Source: Alloprevotella sp.
GTDB taxonomy: Bacteria > Bacteroidota > Bacteroidia > Bacteroidales > Bacteroidaceae
Assembly (NCBI GenBank): GCA_017478625.1
Contig: JAFVDF010000012.1
Coordinates: forward strand, 1 to 40,696
Direction of reading: 5' to 3'
Length of the DNA stretch: 40,696 nt
Numbering within the stretch: the stretch's first letter is position 1; each line of letters starts with the position of its first letter. Shown here piece by piece: positions 7,934-14,761 of this stretch. The notes beneath the pieces were generated by a model, which was not told where the DNA came from, did no database searches, and saw nothing but the letters and a program-made list of their open reading frames with translations. The translations under genes were made by a program, and so were the position numbers.

Positions 7934-9286
7934 TCAGCCGATAAGCAATTCGCTCAGCGTGGGATGAGCATGGATTGTGGTGCGAAGTGTATCAAGTGTG
8001 GCTCCACATCGTATCCAAGCCGTCATTTCATGGATGAGTTCTCCTGCATGTGCGCCTAGGATATGTGCGCCAAGCACTTTGTCGTCGGTACCCACAAGTA
8101 GTTTGACCAAACCTTCGGCTGCACCCATTGTCAAGGCTCTTCCGTTGGCTCCATACTGGCTCTTAATGACACGATAGTCCGTTCCACTGTTTTTCAACTG
8201 TTCTTCTGTCAGACCAACCATGGCCAGCTCTGGTCGCGTGAATACTACGGCAGGGCAGAGGTCGTGCGTAATTTGCTCGTCATGCCCCAGAATGTGGGCC
8301 AGAACGCTTTTGCCTTGGAAAGTGGCCGCGTGTGCCAACTGCATACGACCGTTTATGTCGCCTACAGCATAAATGTGTGGCACATTTGTCTGGAAATGTT
8401 CGTCCACCACAATCCCGCGTCGGTCTGTCTCTATACCTACGGCAGCAAGATTTACGGCCTCTGTGTTTGCCCGACGGCCCACAGCCATCAGAACTACGTC
8501 GGCTTCTACGCGATCTTCTGTTTCCTCCTTGGTAAAGGCTATCTCCACAGCCTTATCTATGTTCCGTATGGCTGTAACTCGAGAGCCGAGGCGGAATTCG
8601 ATACCGCTCTTCTTCAAGGCAAGGCGCAAGCGCTTCGCTATGTCTTTGTCGAAGAAGGGAAGCACTTCAGGGCAAAATTCCACCACCGTCACTTTGGAAC
8701 CGAAAGTATTGAAGATGGACGCAAACTCCAGGCCGATGACGCCTCCGCCTATGATGCAGAGTCGTTCGGGTACGTCCTGTAAGTCCAGAAGTTCGGTCGA
8801 GGTTAGTACCTGGGGCAGGTTTGCTCCTTCGATAGGCAAAATAGCCGTGCGAGAGCCTGCTGCAATGATAATGTCCTTGGTACAGAAAGACTTCTCTGTT
8901 CCGTCGGACAACGTGACACTTACCTCATGCTGTGAAAGTAGTTTGGCTTCTCCTTGCAAGTATTCTACCTTCTGGCGCTTCAGCTGTGCTGCTATACCTG
9001 CACGCAGTTGTGCTACAATCTGATTCTTGCGTTCTACGGCAGAGGGCAGATCCAGTTCTATACTGCCGTTCAGGTTAATGCCGACCTCAGCACTTTTACG
9101 TGCTTCATCCAGAACTTCTGCGGTATGGCATAGACTTTTCGTCGGGATACAACCTACATTCAGGCAGGTTCCCCCTAATTCTGCTTTATCAGCCAGAGCT
9201 ACGCTTAGACCTGATGCAGCGGCCGACAAAGCGGTCTCGTATCCGCCAGGACCCGCGCCGATAATAAACAAATCTACATTTTGCAT
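7934..9286 (-). CDS. lpdA: Dihydrolipoyl dehydrogenase (glycine cleavage L protein)
   Basis: A 450-residue flavoprotein disulfide reductase that reoxidises the dihydrolipoyl arm of GcvH with NAD+. The FAD site is GAGPGG at residues 10-15, the redox pair is C41/C46 in GGTCLNVGCIPTKSL, the NAD site is GGGVIGLE near residue 180, the second FAD motif is YAVGDING, and the C-terminal catalytic pair is H441/E446 in HAHPTLSE. All catalytic residues are present. It is the last gene of the gcv operon, 29 nt after gcvPB, so it probably serves as the dedicated L protein, though it could also serve 2-oxoacid dehydrogenases. An antisense frame of 216 residues inside it is spurious. Confidence 0.95.
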   Translation of the reverse strand: MQNVDLFIIGAGPGGYETALSAAASGLSVALADKAELGGTCLNVGCIPTKSLCHTAEVLDEARKSAEVGINLNGSIELDLPSAVERKNQIVAQLRAGIAAQLKRQKVEYLQGEAKLLSQHEVSVTLSDGTEKSFCTKDIIIAAGSRTAILPIEGANLPQVLTSTELLDLQDVPERLCIIGGGVIGLEFASIFNTFGSKVTVVEFCPEVLPFFDKDIAKRLRLALKKSGIEFRLGSRVTAIRNIDKAVEIAFTKEETEDRVEADVVLMAVGRRANTEAVNLAAVGIETDRRGIVVDEHFQTNVPHIYAVGDINGRMQLAHAATFQGKSVLAHILGHDEQITHDLCPAVVFTRPELAMVGLTEEQLKNSGTDYRVIKSQYGANGRALTMGAAEGLVKLLVGTDDKVLGAHILGAHAGELIHEMTAWIRCGATLDTLRTTIHAHPTLSELLIG

Positions 9287-9315
9287 AATATTGCAACTTT
9301 GACTTAGGTGCTCAG

Positions 9316-10806
9316 TTATACTTCGGGCTGAAGCGTAAAATAGGTAAATTGGGCGGACTTAACTGCTTTTACATCGTCTAGACGGCGAACAGGTGTAGTA
9401 TGAGGAGCCGATTTTACCATTTCTCGCTGGTCGCGCGCCTCGAGAGCGATGGTCTTCATTACGCCGATAAAGTCGTCAAGAGTTTCCTTGCTCTCCGTTT
9501 CTGTCGGCTCTATCATAAGTGCTTCGTGGAATAGGAGAGGGAAGTATATCGTAGGCGCATGGAATCCATAGTCAAGCAGACGCTTTGCTACATCCAGCGT
9601 AGTAACGTATTCGTGGCCGTGATGTTCGCCTCCGAACTCATCCCGCAGGCCATCAAATACGAATTCGTGCTTGCACAAGCCTTCAAGTGGGAGATTGAAG
9701 TATTCTTTTAATTGCTCCTTAATGTAGTTGGCATTCAGGACAGCAAGCTTTGCAGTATTTGCAATATTCTCTTTTCCAAGTGAAAGCAGATAGCAAAGTG
9801 CACGAATGATAACAGCAAAGTTTCCATATGTTGGCGTGACGTTACCAAGAGCCGTTTCGTTGAAAGCAGGAGTTACGAAGCCGTCTTCTTCAATGTCGTA
9901 GTTTGGATTAGGCAGTAAATGTTCCAGCCCTTCACGCACTCCGACAGGACCAGAGCCCGGTCCGCCACCTCCATGAGGCGTTGAGAATGTCTTATGAAGA
10001 TTGATGTGCATTACATCGAAGCCCATATCCCCAGGACGGCACACACCGAGAATCGCATTGAGATTTGCGCCATCGTAATACATCAATCCACCACATTCAT
10101 GTACCAAACGAGCAATTTCGGGTATTTGGTACTCAAAAATGCCCAAGGTGTTGGGGTTGGTCATCATCATACCAGCCACTTCCTGGCTCAATTTTGAACG
10201 TAAGTCGTCCACATCAACGGTTCCGTCAGCCAAACTTTTTACTTGCACTACTTCAAGTCCACATACAGCAGCCGACGCAGGATTTGTGCCATGGGCAGAG
10301 TCGGGCACAAGTATCTTTTTGCGTTGTAAGTCGCCCCGCTCTTCATGATAGGCGCGGATAACCATCAAGCCCGTAAGTTCGCCATGCGCTCCGGCGTATG
10401 GGTTGAGCGTGAACTCGGACATACCACAGATTTCACTAAGGATGTTTTGTGTGTAGTGGTAGATTTCGAGTGAGCCCTGCGCCGCATAACTTGGTGTGAG
10501 AGGGTGGATGTTGAATCCGCTAAGCTGACTGAGTTCCTCATTAAGTTTAGGATTATATTTCATAGTGCAAGAACCCAACGGATAGAAGCCAGTGTCCACG
10601 CCGAAATTGTTGTTTGACATATTTGTATAATGGCGTACGACAGTTAGCTCGTCGGCTTCGGGCAAGCGCAGGTCAGATTGACGTGCAAGGCTCTCTGGAA
10701 TCGAAAAAGAATATTCGCTACCATAGTTGTTTTTAGGCAACGAATAGCCAATACGGCCAGCGTGAGAAAGTTCAAAGATGAGCTTGTTATAATACTTGTT
10801 ATTCAT
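9316..10806 (-). CDS. gcvPB: Glycine dehydrogenase (decarboxylating) subunit 2
   Basis: A 496-residue PLP enzyme, the C-terminal half of the split glycine decarboxylase P protein. The PLP-lysine motif NLHKTFSTPHGGGGPG lies near residue 272; the upstream DSAHGTNPASA and YYDGANLNAI segments are also typical. Together with GcvPA it decarboxylates glycine and passes the aminomethyl group to lipoylated GcvH. The split arrangement, rather than one chain of about 950 residues, is seen in several phyla. It starts 11 nt after the gcvPA stop, so the two subunits are almost certainly co-translated. Confidence 0.95.
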   Translation of the reverse strand: MNNKYYNKLIFELSHAGRIGYSLPKNNYGSEYSFSIPESLARQSDLRLPEADELTVVRHYTNMSNNNFGVDTGFYPLGSCTMKYNPKLNEELSQLSGFNIHPLTPSYAAQGSLEIYHYTQNILSEICGMSEFTLNPYAGAHGELTGLMVIRAYHEERGDLQRKKILVPDSAHGTNPASAAVCGLEVVQVKSLADGTVDVDDLRSKLSQEVAGMMMTNPNTLGIFEYQIPEIARLVHECGGLMYYDGANLNAILGVCRPGDMGFDVMHINLHKTFSTPHGGGGPGSGPVGVREGLEHLLPNPNYDIEEDGFVTPAFNETALGNVTPTYGNFAVIIRALCYLLSLGKENIANTAKLAVLNANYIKEQLKEYFNLPLEGLCKHEFVFDGLRDEFGGEHHGHEYVTTLDVAKRLLDYGFHAPTIYFPLLFHEALMIEPTETESKETLDDFIGVMKTIALEARDQREMVKSAPHTTPVRRLDDVKAVKSAQFTYFTLQPEV

Positions 10807-10817
10807 GGCGTAATGGA

Positions 10818-12218
10818 TTATTCGTTAACATCGTTATGGGCTTTTTCGGAATCGCTCCCAGCCAAGGGGAATTCGGTAGCCTTATTTTTCCACTCATTTA
10901 CAACTTCGACATAGTTGTCCAAGTCTTCTTTAGTATATTTCTCCGTAACGGCGATAGTTATTTCATGCTCCCCAGCTTTTACACCAGCCAGTATGCCTTC
11001 AGAAGTCATATAGCGGATGAAATTATCGGGCTCAATAGTCTCGTCAGCAAAGCGCAATGTAAATTCGTTGAGATAGGTTTTGTCGGCAAACTTATCGGCA
11101 AAGAAACCGGTCTTGAGGAGTTCGTCGTGTAGATAATGTGCTCCGGAGAATCCCAGTTCGTTTACTTCTCTAAGTCCGGTTGGGCCCATCAATGAGAGGT
11201 AGGCGGCAACATGCAAGCACATATAACCTTGTGCCGTACATATATTAGAGGTGGCTTTCTCCCTGCGGATGTGCTGTTCGCGAGCTTGAAGTGTGAGGAC
11301 AAAAGCGCGCTGACCGTTTGCATCAGTCGTAGCACCAACGAGTCGGCCCGGCATTTTGCGTACAAGTTCATTCTTTACGCATAAGTATCCTATATACGGA
11401 CCGCCGAAGTTCATAGGAATTCCCAGGCTCTGCGCATCGCCACAAGCAATATCTGCGCCCCATTCTCCGGGTGTTTTGAGTACGCCCAGATCGCTTGCGA
11501 TGGAATTCACTACAAATAGAGTCTTATGAGCGTGACATTCTTCTGCCAATCCGGATAAGTCTTCTATTACACCGTATTTGTTGTGCTGAGGCACAATAAG
11601 TCCGGCCACGTCATCTTGAGCTACCAATGTTAGCGCTTCTGCTTTGTTTGTCTCGCCATCCAGTTCGGGTACTTCAATGAGCTCAACGCCGTGAAAATGG
11701 GCATAGGTCTTTACGACATCAAGTATCTGTGGGCGGAACGTGGAAGATATGAGAACTTTATTACGCTTCTTGGCATTGGCTACGCACATAAGCATAGCTT
11801 CCGCAGTGGCTGTCGCACCATCATACATTGAAGCGTTGCTGACATCCAGACCGGTTAAATCGGCCATCAAGCTTTGATATTCGAAAATATATTGTAGAGT
11901 TCCTTGTGAAATCTCTGCTTGATATGGCGTGTAACTCGTAGAAAATTCTGAACGTGATGCCAGGTAGGGGATTACGCTGGGGGTAATGTGATCATAAGTA
12001 CCAAAACCCGCAAAGCAGGCTAAGGGAATATTTTCGTCAGCGAAGGACTTCAGTACGTTGCGTACTTCCTCTTCGCTCAAAGCCTCTGGAATTTGCAAAT
12101 CGCCTTTGTATTTCAGTTCGTCAGGCACTTCACTGTAGAGTTCATCCAGACTTTTTACGCCGACAACCTTTAGCATTTCCTGCACGTCGGTTTCTGTGTG
12201 TGGAAAGTATTTGAACAT
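10818..12218 (-). CDS. gcvPA: Glycine dehydrogenase (decarboxylating) subunit 1
   Basis: A 466-residue N-terminal half of the split P protein. It opens with MFKYFPHTETDVQEML, typical of GcvPA, and contains the conserved segments SFGTYDH-like AGFGTYDHITPSVI, YTPYQAEISQGTLQ and YDGATATAEA. It forms the alpha2beta2 decarboxylase with GcvPB. It is separated from gcvH by 111 nt holding a perfect 12-bp inverted repeat (12259-12310), the only sizeable gap within the operon, so expression of gcvT-gcvH and gcvPA-gcvPB-lpd may be set at different levels. Confidence 0.95.
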   Translation of the reverse strand: MFKYFPHTETDVQEMLKVVGVKSLDELYSEVPDELKYKGDLQIPEALSEEEVRNVLKSFADENIPLACFAGFGTYDHITPSVIPYLASRSEFSTSYTPYQAEISQGTLQYIFEYQSLMADLTGLDVSNASMYDGATATAEAMLMCVANAKKRNKVLISSTFRPQILDVVKTYAHFHGVELIEVPELDGETNKAEALTLVAQDDVAGLIVPQHNKYGVIEDLSGLAEECHAHKTLFVVNSIASDLGVLKTPGEWGADIACGDAQSLGIPMNFGGPYIGYLCVKNELVRKMPGRLVGATTDANGQRAFVLTLQAREQHIRREKATSNICTAQGYMCLHVAAYLSLMGPTGLREVNELGFSGAHYLHDELLKTGFFADKFADKTYLNEFTLRFADETIEPDNFIRYMTSEGILAGVKAGEHEITIAVTEKYTKEDLDNYVEVVNEWKNKATEFPLAGSDSEKAHNDVNE

Positions 12219-12258
12219 AGTGTGTCTTCTATAATATATTTATGGAGTATAAACAAAG

Positions 12259-12310
12259 AAAGTTTAATGCAAAATACTGAGACTAGTCCGTTCTTTTGGC
12301 ATTAAACTTT
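12259..12310 (-). other. Intra-operon hairpin between gcvH and gcvPA
   Basis: AAAGTTTAATGC (12259-12270) and GCATTAAACTTT (12299-12310) form a perfect 12-bp inverted repeat around a 28-nt loop. The A4/T4 ends of the loop can extend the stem, and the loop also contains the palindrome GACTAGTC. The stem is AT-rich with a weakly T-rich sequence after it on the minus strand, so it may be a leaky terminator or an mRNA processing/stability element. Confidence 0.55.
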
Positions 12311-12329
12311 ACAAGAGGGTTGAATTTCG

Positions 12330-12707
12330 TTATTTGCAGATTTCAGCGTAAGCTTCCGGGGTCAGCAGATTTTCCAACTCAGCTTTGTCGCTCAGCTTAA
12401 CCTTGATGATCCAATTTTCAAAGGCGTCTTGGTTAATCAACTCTGGTTCGTCCTCTAAAGCCTCGTTTACTTCTACAACTTCACCGCTTACCGGAGAATT
12501 TAGGTCACTTGCGGCTTTTACGCTCTCTACGCTACCGAATTCAGTGCCGGCACTTACTTCGTCGCCGACCTCGGGAAATTCTACATAGGTTACGTTTCCA
12601 AGTTGTTCTTGCGCAAAGTCGGTAATACCGATATAAGCAAATTCACCGTCAACGCGTACATATTCGTGAGATTCCGAATACAAAAAGTCTTTCTTAACTT
12701 CTGCCAT
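12330..12707 (-). CDS. gcvH: Glycine cleavage system H protein
   Basis: A 125-residue lipoyl-carrier protein. The lipoylation lysine is K64 in GSVESVKAASDLNSPVSG, and the flanking GIT-FAQ-LG and PEVG segments match the family. Length is normal. It shuttles the aminomethyl group from GcvP to GcvT and electrons to the L protein. It lies 21 nt downstream of gcvT and clearly belongs to the same transcript. Confidence 0.96.
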   Translation of the reverse strand: MAEVKKDFLYSESHEYVRVDGEFAYIGITDFAQEQLGNVTYVEFPEVGDEVSAGTEFGSVESVKAASDLNSPVSGEVVEVNEALEDEPELINQDAFENWIIKVKLSDKAELENLLTPEAYAEICK

Positions 12708-12728
12708 AATAATAGAGTGGTTTATTGG

Positions 12729-13814
12729 TTATTTTTTATAATTTTTTTGATAAAAACGTTTCTTTACGACAACGCCTTGGCGAGGTTTTCCGTGTACAAG
12801 CACTTGCACTTCTGTGTCCAGCTTGGCGAATTGAGCGTCAATTAAGGCCATGCAGACGAAAGCGCCTGTTGAGATGGATTTATATCCTGTGGTAACATAG
12901 CCAATCTCCTTGCCGTCGGCACAAACGGGGTATCCGTGGCGAGGAATGCCTTTTTCTTTGAGTTCTATGCCTACGACCTTTTTCGCCACGCCCTCGGTTT
13001 TCTGTTTCAGGCAGGCGTCGCGACCAATAAAGTCCTTGGCATCAATTTTTACAAACATGCCTAAACCGCACATGATAGGGCTGATTTCATCTGTGAGCTC
13101 GTCGCCATAGAGCGGGAGGCCCACTTCAAAGCGCAAGGTATCGCGACAACCCAATCCGCAGGGTTGTACACCATTCGCGATTAGTTTGCGCCACGCCTCT
13201 ACGATATAATGCGTTGAGCCGTATATTTCAAAGCCATCTTCGCCCGTATAGCCCGTGCGTGAGAGTATGATATTATTGCCTTCAACAGTGATGGTCTTAA
13301 AAGTATAGAAAGCAAGTTCTTCACAATCTAGTCCGAGAACACTTTTTACTATTTCTTCAGCCTTGGGGCCCTGCACTGCCAGTTGTCCCCAAGTATCGCT
13401 TTCATTTTCTAAACGAACATTATAGCCTGTAGCCTGGCTCTGAATCCACGCAAAGTCTTTCTCTATGTTTGCCGCATTGACTACGAGCAATAATTCTTCG
13501 GCGCCCATTTTATAAACCAGGAGGTCGTCTACCGTTCCGCCGTCTTCACGAAGCATCATGCCGTAGAAAATTTTTCCCACCTCGGCGTTTGCGATGTCAT
13601 TGGTAAAGATATGCTGTACAAATGCCTCTGCTTCGGCACCACGCACAAATACTTCACCCATGTGCGATACGTCAAAGACGCCACATGTGCCTCGTACGGC
13701 TTCGTGTTCAGTTACAATGTCTGAATAGAACAGCGGCATATCAAAACCGCCGAAGGAAACCATTTTTGCACCTAAAGCAATGTGCTCATCGTGCAAACAT
13801 GTTGTCTTGTCCAT
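12729..13814 (-). CDS. gcvT: Aminomethyltransferase (glycine cleavage T protein)
   Basis: A 361-residue T protein that transfers the methylene group from GcvH to tetrahydrofolate and releases ammonia. Conserved family segments include GGFDMPLFYSD, GVFDVSHMGEV near the N terminus, LSRTGYTGEDGFEIY and the LRFEVGLPLYGDEL region. I chose the ATG at 13814 (MDKTTCLHDEH), as T proteins begin close to this point; an in-frame start at 13853 would add 13 unrelated residues and overlap the proposed -7 element. First gene of the five-gene gcv operon. Confidence 0.95.
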   Translation of the reverse strand: MDKTTCLHDEHIALGAKMVSFGGFDMPLFYSDIVTEHEAVRGTCGVFDVSHMGEVFVRGAEAEAFVQHIFTNDIANAEVGKIFYGMMLREDGGTVDDLLVYKMGAEELLLVVNAANIEKDFAWIQSQATGYNVRLENESDTWGQLAVQGPKAEEIVKSVLGLDCEELAFYTFKTITVEGNNIILSRTGYTGEDGFEIYGSTHYIVEAWRKLIANGVQPCGLGCRDTLRFEVGLPLYGDELTDEISPIMCGLGMFVKIDAKDFIGRDACLKQKTEGVAKKVVGIELKEKGIPRHGYPVCADGKEIGYVTTGYKSISTGAFVCMALIDAQFAKLDTEVQVLVHGKPRQGVVVKKRFYQKNYKK

Positions 13815-13850
13815 AAGATATTTTATTTGGTTAATCGGTTGAATATAGGG

Positions 13851-13883
13851 CAAAAATAATTCTATTTTTATATCCCACCAAAA
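13851..13883 (-). promoter_or_regulatory. Bacteroidetes-type promoter of the gcv operon
   Basis: On the minus strand a TTTTG (-33 TTG at 13881-13879) is followed after 20 nt by TATTTTTG (13858-13851), matching TAnnTTTG. The -7 element lies 37 nt before the chosen gcvT ATG. Just upstream are two inverted repeats (TACGCAAA...TTTGCGTA at 13888-13916 and a 7-bp one at 13920-13936). Confidence 0.5.
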
Positions 13884-13887
13884 TACA

Positions 13888-13936
13888 TACGCAAATCAAT
13901 AACAAATTTTTGCGTAGTAGTCATTTTTCAAATGAC
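13888..13936. promoter_or_regulatory. Two inverted repeats upstream of gcvT (possible operator)
   Basis: TACGCAAA (13888-13895) is repeated inverted as TTTGCGTA (13909-13916) with centres 21 bp apart, and GTCATTT (13920-13926) pairs with AAATGAC (13930-13936). They sit immediately upstream of the proposed -33 element, where an activator or repressor could bind. No riboswitch-like structure was recognised. Confidence 0.35.
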
Positions 13937-14206
13937 ATTAGGATATTATTTGCAGGAAACAGGTACTTGTTGCGATTAAGATTGCTTGAGTTGAAGGGTT
14001 GCCCACTTCTTAATCTCCTTTGGTAGGACATTCTTTCTTATCTCATATCTAGACGTAACGAAACAGGCCTTTTTTGTCTCAATAAATAGCTTTGGCAAGA
14101 AAAAATGTCTGACTAATATCGTCAGCGTATAAAGATTGTCCGGTAAGACCTCAGTTGGATAGAATAGAAGAATAGTCTTTGTTGGCTTTAATCTGTTTTT
14201 ATACAT

Positions 14207-14243
14207 AAAGACAAGGATGGCATGAATGGCCATCCTTGTCTTT
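14207..14243 (-). terminator. Terminator hairpin after the DUF4332 gene
   Basis: AAAGACAAGGATGGC (14207-14221) pairs perfectly with 14229-14243, a 15-bp stem with a 7-nt loop, 22 nt beyond the stop of the minus-strand gene. The stem ends in A/T pairs that give a short T run on either strand, so it may work in both directions. Confidence 0.75.
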
Positions 14244-14264
14244 TGAGAATGTGGAATAGACTTT

Positions 14265-14672
14265 TTAATATTCCATAACGGCGGGCAGTTCCTTAGCCTG
14301 CTCAATCATTTTTTCTACTTCTTTGAGAGCGGGTACGCGATTGACCAGATTTTTCTCTGTATTCACGTCTTCTAATTTTGCTTGGAGATTTTCTGCCACA
14401 CGATGCTTGAGTTCTTTTACAGTATCTACACCTGCGGCTTCCAGAAGCTCACTGAACTGTGGTCCGACGCCGTTGATGCGCATTAGGTCGGCATGATTTG
14501 TCCAGGTGAGAATGAGTTTGGGCGAAATCTCGGTTTTCTCAGCCAATTCCTTTCGACCAGCGGGCGTTTTACCTTTTTCAAGAAGTTCTTCTACGGTGTT
14601 AATGCCAGCTTCAATAAGTTTTTTGGAATACACCTCGCCGATGCCTTCGACGTCAATAATTTTGTAAGCCAT
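14265..14672 (-). CDS. DUF4332 helix-hairpin-helix protein
   Basis: A 135-residue protein of the DUF4332 type. Two helix-hairpin-helix-like units are visible: VEGIGEVYSKKLIEAGINTVEELL at the N terminus (about residues 8-31) and INGVGPQFSELLEAAGVDTVKEL in the middle (about 65-88). Such units resemble those in DNA-binding proteins and in the C-terminal region of DNA polymerase/topoisomerase partners, but no enzymatic motif is present and the function is unknown. It has its own promoter (14717-14746) and a strong terminator (14207-14243), so it is monocistronic. Confidence 0.85.
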   Translation of the reverse strand: MAYKIIDVEGIGEVYSKKLIEAGINTVEELLEKGKTPAGRKELAEKTEISPKLILTWTNHADLMRINGVGPQFSELLEAAGVDTVKELKHRVAENLQAKLEDVNTEKNLVNRVPALKEVEKMIEQAKELPAVMEY

Positions 14673-14716
14673 AATGATAAGTATTAGTTGGGGTTTAATT
14701 AGAGTTTGTTTCTACG

Positions 14717-14746
14717 CAAATATAGTGTTTTTTGATTAAAAACCAA
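14717..14746 (-). promoter_or_regulatory. Promoter of the DUF4332 gene
   Basis: On the minus strand TTG (14746-14744), 19-nt spacer, then TATATTTG (14724-14717), a full match to the Bacteroidetes TTG/TAnnTTTG promoter. It ends 44 nt before the start codon. Confidence 0.6.
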
Positions 14747-14761
14747 TTGTTTTCCACTTTT

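Noticed and set aside
7685-8059. 124-residue frame with repeating SQCE/SHCE heptads
   Set aside because: The heptads are only the 21-bp DNA palindrome repeat read as codons; the rest lies antisense to lpd.
8264-9023. Antisense frames inside lpd
   Set aside because: Overlap a gene with all catalytic motifs; no independent support.
13854-13975. Glycine riboswitch upstream of gcvT
   Set aside because: Only short AT-rich hairpins are seen, lying upstream of the likely transcription start; no aptamer-like conserved core.
13976-14305. 109-residue minus-strand frame
   Set aside because: It runs through the DUF4332 terminator hairpin and overlaps that gene's 3' end; no family features.
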